DNA of 64,000 nucleotides from Zhihengliuella sp. ISTPL4 (lineage in GTDB: Bacteria; Actinomycetota; Actinomycetes; Actinomycetales; Microbacteriaceae): assembly GCF_002848265.1 (NCBI RefSeq), contig NZ_CP025422.1, positions 2,882,727 to 2,946,726 of the forward strand. The letters run 5' to 3'. The notes beneath the pieces are model-generated. The model was not told the origin of the DNA. It was given only the letters and a program-made list of their open reading frames with translations, and made no database searches. Each line of letters begins with the position of its first letter. Within the stretch, counting starts at the first letter, position 1. Shown in pieces: positions 16,625 to 25,631 of this stretch. Both the position numbers and the translations under genes were made by a program.

Positions 16625-19600
16625 ATGACCGTCATCGACGACACCACCCCCCGCACCGAAGAGGTCGCCGCGCTCGTGCAGCGCTGGCTCGCCGAGAGCG
16701 AGACGCACCCGGTCGAGCCGGCCGCGCAGCGCCTGTCCGAGGTGCTCAAGGACCCGAACGGCCTGGCCTTCACCGTCGGCTTCGTGGACGGGGTCATGCG
16801 TCCGGAGGATCTGCGCGTCGCCGGTCGCAAGCTCGCCGAACTCTCCGACATCACGCCCACGCTGCTGCCCGGCTACCTGCGGGCCGCGATCAAGGCCGGA
16901 GGCTTCTGGGCGCCGAAGCTGCCCAACGTCGTCGTCCCGATCTCGCGTCGCGTGCTGCGCGCCATGGTGGGTCACCTCGTGCTCGACGCCACGCCGTCCA
17001 AGCTCGGCCCCGCGATCGCCAAGCTCCGCAAGAGCGGCAACCGTCTCAACCTGAACCTCCTCGGCGAGGCTGTGCTCGGTGAGCGTGAGGCGGGCCGGCG
17101 GCTGCAGGGAACGTACGACTTCCTCGCCCGTCCCGACGTGGACTACGTCTCCATCAAGGTCTCGAGCGTCGTCAGCCAGCTCTCCATGTGGTCGTTCGAC
17201 GAGGCCGTCGCCGACGTCGTCGAGAAGCTCACCCCTCTGTACCGGCTCGCGGCGAAGGCCGAGGCGAAGGGCGCCCGCTCCGGGACGCAGAAGTTCATCA
17301 ACCTCGACATGGAGGAGTACCGCGACCTCGACCTCACGATCGCGGCCTTCACGAGCATCCTCGACCAGCCGGGCCTGGAGGACCTCGAGGCCGGCATCGT
17401 GCTGCAGGCGTACCTGCCCGATGCGCTCGGTGCCATGCAGCGCCTCCAGGAGTGGGCCGCTGCCCGCCGCGCCAAGGGCGGAGCCCCGATCAAGGTGCGC
17501 GTGGTCAAGGGCGCGAACCTCGCGATGGAGGAGGTCGACGCGAAGGTGCACGGCTGGCCGCTCGCGACGTACGGCACCAAGCAGGACTCCGACACGAACT
17601 ACAAGCGCGTGCTCGACTGGGCGATGACCCCCGAGCGGCTCGACGCCGTGCGCATCGGCGTCGCCGGGCACAACCTCTTCGACATCGCCTACACGTGGCT
17701 GCTCGCGAAGGCCCGTGGTGTGACCGAGGCCGTGGAGTACGAGATGCTGCTCGGCATGGCGACCGGGCAGGCCGAGGCCGTCCGCAAGGACGTCGGCCGT
17801 CTCCTGCTCTACACGCCGGTCGTGAACCCGGCGGAGTTCGACGTCGCGATCGCCTACCTCGTGCGGCGCCTCGAGGAGAACGCGAGCCCCGAGAACTTCA
17901 TGTCCGCCGTGTTCGAGCTGGCCTCGAACCCGACGCTGCTCACCCGGGAGCGGGAGCGCTTCGAGCGCTCGCTGGCCGCGCTCGCTGCGGACCCGTCGGT
18001 ACCCACCCCGAACCGCACGCAGGACCGCACGGCCCCGCGCCCTGACGGCACCACGGACGGTTTCGCGAACGAGCCCGACACCGATCCGGCGCTCGCCGCG
18101 AACCGTGCCTGGGGTCGGGAGATCCTGCAGCGCTCGGTCTCCTCGACGCTCGGCCGGGACGCGATCGCGGCCGCCCGCATCGAGACCGACGCCGACCTGG
18201 ACGCCGTGTTCGCCGCCGCCACGTCCGCCGCCGAGAAATGGGCAGCGCTCCCCGCCGCCGAGCGCGCCGCCGTCCTGCACCGTGCGGGCGACGAGCTCGC
18301 CGCCCGCCGCGGCGAGCTGCTGGAGATCATGGCGCACGAAGCAGGCAAGACCATCGCGGAGGCCGACCCCGAGGTCAGCGAGGCGATCGACTTCGCGCAC
18401 TACTACGCCGAGCGCGCGAAGGACCTCGAGGCCATCCCCGGCGCCGAGTTCGTGCCGTCGAAGGTGACCGTGGTCACGCCGCCGTGGAACTTCCCCGTGG
18501 CGATCCCCGCCGGCGGTGTGCTCGCCGGCCTCGCCTCCGGATCCGGCGTGATCATCAAGCCCGCCAAGCTCACCCAGCGGTGCGGCGCCGTGATGGTCGA
18601 GGCGCTGTGGGCCGCGGGCGTCCCGCGCGACCTGCTCGCTCTCGTCGACCTCGCCTCCCGTGACCTCGGCACCCGCCTCGTCGCCAGCCCCCAGGTCGAC
18701 CGGGTCATCCTCACCGGGGCCTACGAGACCGCGCAGCTCTTCCGCTCCTTCCGGGCCGACCTGCCGCTGCTCGCCGAGACCAGCGGCAAGAACGCCATCA
18801 TCGTGACGCCGTCGGCCGACCTCGACCTCGCCGCCGCCGACGTCGCCCGCAGCGCGTTCGGCCACGCCGGGCAGAAGTGCTCTGCGGCGTCCCTGGCGAT
18901 CCTCGTTGGGTCGGTCGCCGACTCGAAGCGCTTCGAGCGGCAGCTCGTGGACGCGGTCACCTCGATGCGCGTCGGGCTTCCCGACGACCCCGCCACGCAG
19001 ATGGGGCCGATCATCGAGCCCGCGAACGGCAAGCTCCTCACCGCGCTCACCACGCTCGACAAGGGCGAGCGCTGGCTCGTGGAGCCCCGGAAGCTCGACG
19101 ACGAGGGGAAGCAGTGGACGCCGGGGGTGAAGACCGGCGTGCGCGAGGGCTCGTACTTCCACCTCACCGAGTTCTTCGGACCCGTGCTCGGCATCATGCA
19201 CGCGAAGGACCTCGACGAGGCCATCCGGTTGCAGAACGCCGTCGACTACGGCCTCACTGCGGGGCTGCACTCGCTGGACTCCGCCGAGGTCGCGACATGG
19301 CTGGACCGCGTCGAGGCCGGCAACCTGTACGTGAACCGGGGCATCACCGGCGCCATCGTGCAGCGTCAGCCGTTCGGCGGCTGGAAGCGCTCGGCTGTCG
19401 GCGCCGGAGCCAAGGCCGGCGGTCCGAACTACCTCTTCGGTCTGGGTGAGTGGCGTGCGGGCGAGCTGCCCGCCGCGGCGCCCGGGGCCGCGGTGACCCC
19501 GGCGGTGACCGGGCTGCTGGAGGCCGCCGCACCCGAGCTCGACCCGGCGGGGATCGAGTGGCTGCACCGTGCCGCGGCCGCCGATGAGCGGGCGTGGATC

Positions 19601-20080
19601 GACGAGTTCGGCGCCGTGAGCGACAAGTCCGGACTCGGGGTCGAGCGCAACGTGTTCCGGTACCGTCCGGTGGCGGTCGACGTGCGGATCGCCGAGGACG
19701 CACCGCTCGCCGAGGGTGTCCGCGTGCTCGCCGCCGCCCTGCGCAGCGGCAGCCCGTTCACCGTGTCGGCCGCGTCGCTGCCGTCCCGGGTGGAGAAGGC
19801 GCTCAAGGCCCAGGGCGTGACCGTGAAGACCGAGTCGGACGCCGCGTGGACCAAGCGCTACGCGAAGGGCGCCCGGTCGTGGCAGCGGGCGCGGCTCGTG
19901 GGCGGCGACGCCAGCGCGCTGCACACGGCCCTCGACGGTAGCCCCGACGTCGCGGTCTGGTCGCACGCCGTGACCGGAGCGGGCCGGGTCGAGATGCTGC
20001 CGTTCCTGCATGAGCAGGCCGTGTCGATCACCAACCACCGCTTCGGCAACCCCACCACGCTCTCCGACGGCCTCCTCTGA
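16625..20080 (+). CDS. putA: Bifunctional proline dehydrogenase / L-glutamate gamma-semialdehyde dehydrogenase
   Basis: 1151 aa; oxidises proline to pyrroline-5-carboxylate with FAD, then to glutamate with NAD. The proline dehydrogenase barrel occupies about residues 100-470 (VRVVKGANLAMEE, YEMLLGMA). The aldehyde dehydrogenase part has VTPPWNFPVAIP, the general base Glu718 (LAETSGKN) and the nucleophile Cys752 (GHAGQKCSAAS), then PFGGWKRS. About 200 extra C-terminal residues are typical of long actinobacterial forms. There is no N-terminal DNA-binding domain, so it is not self-regulating. The ATG is preceded by GAGGAAGG; an ATG 54 bases upstream is a less likely alternative. Confidence 0.95.
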   Translation: MTVIDDTTPRTEEVAALVQRWLAESETHPVEPAAQRLSEVLKDPNGLAFTVGFVDGVMRPEDLRVAGRKLAELSDITPTLLPGYLRAAIKAGGFWAPKLPNVVVPISRRVLRAMVGHLVLDATPSKLGPAIAKLRKSGNRLNLNLLGEAVLGEREAGRRLQGTYDFLARPDVDYVSIKVSSVVSQLSMWSFDEAVADVVEKLTPLYRLAAKAEAKGARSGTQKFINLDMEEYRDLDLTIAAFTSILDQPGLEDLEAGIVLQAYLPDALGAMQRLQEWAAARRAKGGAPIKVRVVKGANLAMEEVDAKVHGWPLATYGTKQDSDTNYKRVLDWAMTPERLDAVRIGVAGHNLFDIAYTWLLAKARGVTEAVEYEMLLGMATGQAEAVRKDVGRLLLYTPVVNPAEFDVAIAYLVRRLEENASPENFMSAVFELASNPTLLTRERERFERSLAALAADPSVPTPNRTQDRTAPRPDGTTDGFANEPDTDPALAANRAWGREILQRSVSSTLGRDAIAAARIETDADLDAVFAAATSAAEKWAALPAAERAAVLHRAGDELAARRGELLEIMAHEAGKTIAEADPEVSEAIDFAHYYAERAKDLEAIPGAEFVPSKVTVVTPPWNFPVAIPAGGVLAGLASGSGVIIKPAKLTQRCGAVMVEALWAAGVPRDLLALVDLASRDLGTRLVASPQVDRVILTGAYETAQLFRSFRADLPLLAETSGKNAIIVTPSADLDLAAADVARSAFGHAGQKCSAASLAILVGSVADSKRFERQLVDAVTSMRVGLPDDPATQMGPIIEPANGKLLTALTTLDKGERWLVEPRKLDDEGKQWTPGVKTGVREGSYFHLTEFFGPVLGIMHAKDLDEAIRLQNAVDYGLTAGLHSLDSAEVATWLDRVEAGNLYVNRGITGAIVQRQPFGGWKRSAVGAGAKAGGPNYLFGLGEWRAGELPAAAPGAAVTPAVTGLLEAAAPELDPAGIEWLHRAAAADERAWIDEFGAVSDKSGLGVERNVFRYRPVAVDVRIAEDAPLAEGVRVLAAALRSGSPFTVSAASLPSRVEKALKAQGVTVKTESDAAWTKRYAKGARSWQRARLVGGDASALHTALDGSPDVAVWSHAVTGAGRVEMLPFLHEQAVSITNHRFGNPTTLSDGLL

Positions 20081-20163
20081 CGCCGAGACCCCGGGTACAC
20101 GTCGAGACCCCCTGCTGCACGCGCGTGCAGCAGGGGGTCTCGGCGCGAGAGCGGGGTCTCGGG
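20081..20163 (+). repeat. GAGACCCCGGG palindromic 3'-end repeat, copy 2
   Basis: It begins at the base after the putA stop (TGACGCCGAGACCCCGGGT including the stop), with a second GTCGAGACCCC unit and inverted GGGGTCTCGG units. It contains the strong hairpin listed separately. It lies between convergent genes. Confidence 0.75.
20103..20142. terminator. Terminator hairpin after putA
   Basis: A perfect 18-bp stem, CGAGACCCCCTGCTGCAC with its complement, and a GCGC loop. It lies inside repeat copy 2 between convergent genes, so it can act on both strands. No U-tract, as is usual in high-GC actinobacteria. Confidence 0.8.
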
Positions 20164-20165
20164 AG

Positions 20166-21293
20166 TCAGCCGCGCAGAGCCTCGGCGAGCTTCACGCGCG
20201 AGCCCATCCGGAGCAGGGAGTTCTCGTAGATCTTCGCGCCGACGACGATCGCCGCGACGCAGCTCGCCAGGAGGATCGCGAGGCTCAACAGCGGCTCCCA
20301 CCACTGCGCCTCACCGACGAACAGGCGCATCGGCATGCCGACCGGAGCCGAGAACGGCACGTACGACATGATCGTCAGCACCAGCGGGTTGTCGTTGAAG
20401 ACGATCACCAGCACGTACGGCGCCATGATCAGCATCGTGATGGGGGTCGTCGTCGAGCCGATGTCCTCCTGGCGGGAGACCATGGAGGCGGCCGCCGCGA
20501 ACATCGCCGCGAGCAGGATGAACCCGAACAGGAAGAACACCGCGAACCAGATGATGGGGGCGCCGAGGGTGGTCAGCACTTCGCGCTGACCCGTCACGAT
20601 GAGGCCGATCGTGGCGACGGCCGCGAGGGCGAGGATCTGTCCCATCGCGAGCACCGTGTTGCCGATGACCTTGCCGGCGAGCAGGGTGCGCGCCGGGATC
20701 GCCGACAGCAGCACCTCCACCACGCGGGTCTGCTTCTCCTCCACGACGCTCTGTGCGATGGTGCCCCCGAAGGTCGCCGCCGCCATCATGAACACGAGCC
20801 CGAACGCGATCGCGATGAAGTAGCGCAGCAGCGGGTTGGTGGTGACCGGTTCGAGGATCACGACCTCGGGCGAGAGCGACAGCGCGGACACCAGCGATCC
20901 GGGGGCGTCCTCCAGCGCGACGATCGTGTAGCCCGCGGCGTTGTCCCCCGCGAGCACCGCCGCATCGACATCCCCGTCGCGGACGAGCTCCTCGGCCTCT
21001 CCGCGCGAGGCGACCTCCGTCACCTCAACGCCGGGCAGCGCGGACACGGCGGCGGCGGTCTCCGACGTCACGGCCACCGGCATGGCGTCGCTGTTCTGAC
21101 TCGCGAAGCCGCCGAACAGCACGCCGGCGAGGGCGATGAGCAGCAGGATCCCGGTCGAGATCAGGAACGCCTTGCTGCGGAGCTTGGAGCCGATCTCCCG
21201 CTCGGCGACCAGCCAGATCCCGTTCCGCGCGGGGTTCCCCGATCCCGCGGAGCGCTGGGTCCCTGAGCCTGTCGAAGGGGTCGAAACGTTCAC
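20166..21293 (-). CDS. ABC exporter permease (NatB/YhaP type)
   Basis: 375 aa; ABC-2 type membrane subunit. One membrane helix (about 32-55) is followed by a large extracellular domain, then five helices (about 180-365) with the family hallmark VVEEKQTRVVEVLLSAIPARTLLAGKVIG. Together with the ATPase it would export sodium or a toxic compound; the substrate is not shown. The GTG start overlaps the ATPase stop (GTGA). The N-terminus reads VNVSTPSTGSGTQRS because a CCCTGAGCCTGTCGAAGGG repeat lies inside the first codons. Confidence 0.88.
   Translation of the reverse strand: MNVSTPSTGSGTQRSAGSGNPARNGIWLVAEREIGSKLRSKAFLISTGILLLIALAGVLFGGFASQNSDAMPVAVTSETAAAVSALPGVEVTEVASRGEAEELVRDGDVDAAVLAGDNAAGYTIVALEDAPGSLVSALSLSPEVVILEPVTTNPLLRYFIAIAFGLVFMMAAATFGGTIAQSVVEEKQTRVVEVLLSAIPARTLLAGKVIGNTVLAMGQILALAAVATIGLIVTGQREVLTTLGAPIIWFAVFFLFGFILLAAMFAAAASMVSRQEDIGSTTTPITMLIMAPYVLVIVFNDNPLVLTIMSYVPFSAPVGMPMRLFVGEAQWWEPLLSLAILLASCVAAIVVGAKIYENSLLRMGSRVKLAEALRG
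21261..21279. repeat. CCCTGAGCCTGTCGAAGGG repeat inside a coding sequence, copy 1
   Basis: An exact 19-mer within codons 5-11 of the ABC permease, read on the minus strand as PSTGSG. Three further exact copies are in the window. Confidence 0.85.
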
Positions 21294-22186
21294 TGGATGA
21301 CCTCCTTGAAGATCTGGGCGAGGGAGGGGTGCTTGGGTGCGAAGCTCGCGACGTCGCCGCGCGCGACCGCCGACTGCAGCACGCGCTGGGCGGTGTCGGG
21401 GCCGTCCGCGTCGAAGAGCGCGTAGCCGCCCTCGAAGTCGACGACCGTGACCCCGGGCTCGGTGCGCAGCCACCCGGCGTCCCCCGCGGAGACCAGCTCG
21501 TACCGATCACGGGCGTGCTCGGCGCGGAGGCCGTCCCGGGACCCGGCGGCCCGGATGGTGCCCCCGGCGAGGATGACGAGATCGTCGCAGAGGCGCTCGA
21601 CCACATCGAGCTGGTGGGAGGAGAAGAGGATCGAGGCGCCGCGGGCCGCGCTGGCCTGCAGGACTCCGGCGACGACGTCCACCGCGAGGGGGTCCAGGCC
21701 GGAGAAGGGCTCGTCGAGGATCAGCACCTCGGGGTCATGCACGAGCGACGCGGCGATCTGCGCCCGCTGCTGGTTGCCCAGCGACAGCGACTCGATCGTG
21801 TCGTCCAGGCGCTCGCCGAGTCCGAGTTCCGTGAGCAGCGCGGTCGCCCGCTCCGTCGCCTCCGGCTTGCTGAACCCGTGCAGCCGAGCGAGGTAGACGA
21901 TCTGCTCCAGGACTTTCATCTTCGGGTACAGGCCGCGCTCTTCGGGCATGTAGCCGAACCGGCGGCGGTCGGCGGTGGTGAGGGGCGCCCCGTCGAGATC
22001 GACGCGTCCGCCGTCCGACGACAGCAGACCGAGGATGATGCGCATGGTCGTGGTCTTGCCGGCGCCGTTGCCGCCGACGAAGCCCGTGAGCCGGCCCGGG
22101 GCGACCGTGAACGACACGTCGTCCAGCACCCGGCGGCTGCCGTAGCTCTTGGTGATGCCGGAGAGTTCCAGCAGTCCGGTGGTCAT
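21290..22186 (-). CDS. ABC exporter ATP-binding protein (NatA type)
   Basis: A 298-aa ATPase subunit partnering the permease downstream. Walker A is GGNGAGKTT (about 38-46), the signature is LSLGNQQR in place of LSGGQ, Walker B is VLILDEPFSGLDP, and the switch His is in SSHQLDVVE. The C-terminal 80 residues are the accessory domain typical of NatA-like ATPases (DUF4162). Promoter-like TAGCGT on the minus strand lies about 35 bases upstream. Confidence 0.92.
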   Translation of the reverse strand: MTTGLLELSGITKSYGSRRVLDDVSFTVAPGRLTGFVGGNGAGKTTTMRIILGLLSSDGGRVDLDGAPLTTADRRRFGYMPEERGLYPKMKVLEQIVYLARLHGFSKPEATERATALLTELGLGERLDDTIESLSLGNQQRAQIAASLVHDPEVLILDEPFSGLDPLAVDVVAGVLQASAARGASILFSSHQLDVVERLCDDLVILAGGTIRAAGSRDGLRAEHARDRYELVSAGDAGWLRTEPGVTVVDFEGGYALFDADGPDTAQRVLQSAVARGDVASFAPKHPSLAQIFKEVIQ

Positions 22187-22280
22187 GTCGTGGTGCTCCG
22201 TCCGAAGGTGATCCGCATGACCTTCACGCTATTGAGCACCGGCAGGGCGGGGCATCCCCCGCATGGCGGATTGCCGGGCC

Positions 22281-23462
22281 TCAGCCGCGCGGTGGACGCC
22301 CGACGTGCAGCACCGTGCGAACGACGAGGCCGGCGACCAGCGCCCAGAACGCCGCACTCACCCCGAGCACCGCGATGCCGGAGGCGGCGACGAGGAATGT
22401 GACGACCGCGGGGAGGCGCTCGCCCGGATCGTCGATCGCCTGCTGAACGGCCGAGCCGAAGGCGGCGAACAGGGCGAGTCCCGCGACGGCAGGGATGACG
22501 GCGGTCGGAGCGAGCATCACGAGGGTGGCGAAGGCGGCGGAGAAGCCGCCCAGCACGAGGTAGGACACTCCCGTCGAGACCCCGGCGAGCCAGCGTCGGT
22601 CGGGATCGGGGTCGGCATCGGGGGACGCCGCGAGGGCCGCGCTGATGGCGGCGAGGTTGATCGTGTGCCCGCCCGCCGGAGCGCCGAGAGCCGTCCCGAG
22701 TCCCGTCACGAGCATCGCGGGACGCCACGGGACCTCGTAGCCGAAGCTGCGCATGATCGCGATACCCGGCACATTCTGCGACGCCATGGTCACGAGGAAC
22801 AGCGGCAGCGCGATGCCGACCAGGGCCCCGACGGTGAAGGCCGGCATCGTCAGCTCGAACCGCGGGAGGAGGACGGCTGGGTCGACCGGGGTCCCTGCGG
22901 AGACCAGCGAGACGGCGACGACCGCAGCCGCGGCGGCGAAGGCCAGCGGCGCGGCCCACCGGGGAGCCAGCCGGGCGAAGACCAGCCAGGTCAGCACGAC
23001 CGGGAGCACGCCCCACGGATTCGCGACGACCCCCGTGATCGGCGCGAGGCAGAGCGGCAGCAGCACTCCCGCCAGCATGGCCTGCGCGATCGACGGCGGG
23101 ATCCGGGCGATCAGGGCCCCGAGCGCGGGCCAGAGCGCCGTGAGGAGGATGAGGGCCGCGGTCACGAGGAAGGCCCCGACCGCGGCCGGCCAGCCGCCCT
23201 CGACGCTGCCGGTCGCCACGAGCAGGGCGGCACCGGGAGTGGACCACGCGGCCGTGATCGGCATCCGGTAGCGCCAGGCCAGCACGATGCAGGCGAGCCC
23301 CATCGCGAGGCTCACGGCGAGGAGTCCGCTGGCTGCCCGCGCCGCCGACGCGCCGACGGCATCGAGGCCCGTGAGCACCACCGCGAACGAGCTCGTGAAC
23401 CCCACGAGCGCCGTGACGATCCCGGCGACGATCGGACGGGACACGGGGACGGCGGCGGGCAT
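22281..23462 (-). CDS. benE: BenE-family benzoate/H+ symporter homologue
   Basis: 393 aa with about 11-12 membrane segments. The family pattern is clear: AWSTPGAALL near residue 75, ASQNVPGIAIMRSFGYEVPW near 225, and GGHTINLAAISAALAAS near 265. BenE proteins import benzoate, but no aromatic catabolism genes are nearby, so the substrate is open. The start is supported by a TACTCT -10 box 7 bases upstream. Confidence 0.9.
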   Translation of the reverse strand: MPAAVPVSRPIVAGIVTALVGFTSSFAVVLTGLDAVGASAARAASGLLAVSLAMGLACIVLAWRYRMPITAAWSTPGAALLVATGSVEGGWPAAVGAFLVTAALILLTALWPALGALIARIPPSIAQAMLAGVLLPLCLAPITGVVANPWGVLPVVLTWLVFARLAPRWAAPLAFAAAAAVVAVSLVSAGTPVDPAVLLPRFELTMPAFTVGALVGIALPLFLVTMASQNVPGIAIMRSFGYEVPWRPAMLVTGLGTALGAPAGGHTINLAAISAALAASPDADPDPDRRWLAGVSTGVSYLVLGGFSAAFATLVMLAPTAVIPAVAGLALFAAFGSAVQQAIDDPGERLPAVVTFLVAASGIAVLGVSAAFWALVAGLVVRTVLHVGRPPRG

Positions 23463-23469
23463 GGCTCCG

Positions 23470-23475
23470 AGAGTA
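23470..23475 (-). promoter_or_regulatory. -10 box, leaderless promoter of benE
   Basis: TACTCT on the minus strand, 7 bases from the ATG. Confidence 0.45.
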
Positions 23476-23500
23476 TCGCGGGGGAGCGGTCCGCCTCCGG

Positions 23501-24190
23501 TCAGGCCAGCCCCATCCGATGCGCGAGCACGACGGCCTGCACGCGGTCCCTGGCGCCGAGCTTCTGCAGGATGCGGGAGACGTGGGTCTTCACGGTGGCC
23601 TCCCCGATGAAGAGGGCACGGGCGATCTCGGCGTTGCTGCGGGCGTCGGCGAGCAGGGTCAGCACCTCGGCCTCCCGCTCGGTCAGCGGCTCCGCGAGCA
23701 CGGGCACCGTGGTTACTCTCGCCACCGCGCGGGCGGGAGTGGTGCCGCCCTCCGGGGTCGCTCCGGCGAAGCGGGTGAGGACGCGGCGCGTCACCTCGGG
23801 TGCCAGCATGCCGTCCCCGGCCGCGAGCGCGCGCACCGCGGAGATGAGATCCTCGGCGCCTGCGTTCTTGAGGAGGAATCCGCTCGCGCCGGCTTCGAGC
23901 GCCTGATAGAGGTAGTCGTCGCGATCGAACGTCGTCACGATCGCGATCGCGGCGCTCACCGAGGGATCGGCCACGAGCCGGCGCGTCGCCTCGATCCCGT
24001 CCATGTCGGGCATCTGCACGTCCATCGTGATGACGTCAGGGCGCAGGTCGGCGGCCTGTGCGACGGCCTCCGCCCCGGTCGAGGCCTCGCCGACGACGGT
24101 GATGTCGGGCTGGGTGTCCAGGATCGTGCGGAAACCGGCGCGGAGGAGGGCGTGGTCGTCGACGAGGAGAACCCGGATCGGCGCGGTCAT
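23501..24190 (-). CDS. NarL/LuxR-family response regulator
   Basis: 229 aa. A receiver domain (1-120) with DD at 11-12, phosphoacceptor Asp57 (ITMDVQMPDMDG) and Lys in FLLKNAGAEDL, and a C-terminal LuxR-type helix-turn-helix (LTEREAEVLTLLADARSNAEIARALFIGEATVKTHV in outline). The ATG overlaps the stop of the sensor kinase (ATGA), so the pair is translationally coupled. Target genes are not evident. Confidence 0.95.
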   Translation of the reverse strand: MTAPIRVLLVDDHALLRAGFRTILDTQPDITVVGEASTGAEAVAQAADLRPDVITMDVQMPDMDGIEATRRLVADPSVSAAIAIVTTFDRDDYLYQALEAGASGFLLKNAGAEDLISAVRALAAGDGMLAPEVTRRVLTRFAGATPEGGTTPARAVARVTTVPVLAEPLTEREAEVLTLLADARSNAEIARALFIGEATVKTHVSRILQKLGARDRVQAVVLAHRMGLA

Positions 24191-25440
24191 CGGGTGACCT
24201 CCGGCGCGACGGCGCTCAGCGGCACCCGGGCGCGCACCCGGAGGCCGCCCGGCACACGGGGCGTGATCTCGAACGAGCCGCCGGACGCCGCCGCGCGCTC
24301 CCGCATCCCGAGCTGGCCGAGGCCGGGACGCAGCTGAGCGATGGCGCGCCCGGTGTTCACGACCTCGACCTCCACGCCGTCGTCGTCGTAGCGCACGCGC
24401 ACGTCCGCCGTCGCCCCTGGCCCGGCGTGCCGGCGGGCGTTGGTCAGGGACTCCTGCGCGATGCGGTACAGGTTCACGGCGACGAGCGAGGGTACCGGCA
24501 CCGGATCGCCGATCACGGTGTACGCGGTGGGGAGGCCCGCCTCGGTCGATGCCTCCGCGAGCGCGCCGATGTCGTCGAGGGAGACGGTCGACGCCGACTC
24601 GGTCGTGTCGCCGCCCGGGGTGCGCAGTGTCTCCAGCAGCTGGCGCAGCTCCTGGATCGCGTCCCGCGCCGAGGACTCGATCCCGGAGAGGATGCGCGCC
24701 GACTGGGCCGGGTCGCTCTCGAGCACGAGGCGCGCGGCGCCCGCTTGCACGCCCATCACCGAGACGTGGTGAGCGACGACGTCGTGCAGCTCCCTGGCGA
24801 TCCGCACCCGGTCGAGGGCGACCGCCTGAGCCGCCGTCACCTCGCGCTCGCGCTCCAGCTCGCGGGTGCGCTCCTCCAGCACGGTGCGCTGCTCGGCCGC
24901 CGCCCAGGAGCGCTCGCCGAAGTAGTAGGCACCGCCGAAGTACAGCACGTTGAGGAGGATCTGGATGAGCATGAAGGCCACATACGGCGACATCGCACCG
25001 GCGACCACGTCCGCCTTGTCGGCCTCGTTGATGGCGTCGCGATACATGGTGATGAGGAGCCACACGAACATGCCGACGATGATGGCGACCCGGACGATGA
25101 GGGCCTTCCGGCGATCGTTCATCCAGGCGCCGACCGTGTAGAGCGCGATGAACATCGCGATGTTGCCGACGTAGATCTCCGGTACCCGGATCGTCACGGC
25201 CGTGAAGTAGGCCAGCGACACCACGACGGCGACGGTGCCGGGCCAGCGCCGACGGAACCCGAGCGGCGCCGCCACGACGACGGCGTAGACGAGCGCGGTC
25301 CACAGTGGAGCCTGCTCGTCGCCGTAGACCTGGGCGATGGAGGAGAGCGCCGCGCTGAGGATCGCGCCGACGAAGAGGACGAGCGCGAGGAGGAGGTCGC
25401 CGCGCTGGTCGCGCAGGGTCGGCGTCCGGGTGAAGGCCAT
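24187..25440 (-). CDS. NarL-type sensor histidine kinase
   Basis: 417 aa. Five to six membrane helices in the first 175 residues with little extracellular sequence, a short coiled coil (185-205), then a HisKA_3 dimerisation domain with phosphoacceptor His219 (ARELHDVVAHHVSVMG) and an HATPase_c domain. An intramembrane sensing kinase of the DesK/LiaS kind is likely, responding to membrane or cell-envelope state. A TACGGT -10 box lies 6 bases before the ATG. Confidence 0.93.
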   Translation of the reverse strand: MAFTRTPTLRDQRGDLLLALVLFVGAILSAALSSIAQVYGDEQAPLWTALVYAVVVAAPLGFRRRWPGTVAVVVSLAYFTAVTIRVPEIYVGNIAMFIALYTVGAWMNDRRKALIVRVAIIVGMFVWLLITMYRDAINEADKADVVAGAMSPYVAFMLIQILLNVLYFGGAYYFGERSWAAAEQRTVLEERTRELEREREVTAAQAVALDRVRIARELHDVVAHHVSVMGVQAGAARLVLESDPAQSARILSGIESSARDAIQELRQLLETLRTPGGDTTESASTVSLDDIGALAEASTEAGLPTAYTVIGDPVPVPSLVAVNLYRIAQESLTNARRHAGPGATADVRVRYDDDGVEVEVVNTGRAIAQLRPGLGQLGMRERAAASGGSFEITPRVPGGLRVRARVPLSAVAPEVTR

Positions 25441-25446
25441 CCCTCC

Positions 25447-25452
25447 ACCGTA
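25447..25452 (-). promoter_or_regulatory. -10 box, leaderless promoter of the kinase-regulator operon
   Basis: TACGGT on the minus strand; the GGAGGG between it and the ATG touches the start codon and so is too close to serve as a Shine-Dalgarno. Confidence 0.45.
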
Positions 25453-25631
25453 GGGCGGGGGCCGTCGCGCGGCATCCCCCGCGCGACGGAGACGGCTGCC
25501 TGTGATCTGCCTATTCCTTTCCGATGCGTCGATCGTCTACCTTCGGAGAAGGCGTTGCCGCGGGATCGGCAGAGCTCGAGGTCGACCGCGACAGCACCGG
25601 GCTGCGCCGGCCTCCTCCGGAGGGTGGGGAC

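Noticed and set aside
16550..20038. Very long open frame (over 1100 codons) on the strand opposite putA
   Set aside because: The plus strand encodes a complete PutA with catalytic residues. The opposite frame has a composition typical of antisense reading of high-GC codons (many Arg, Gly, His, Val, Glu) and no domains or start signals.
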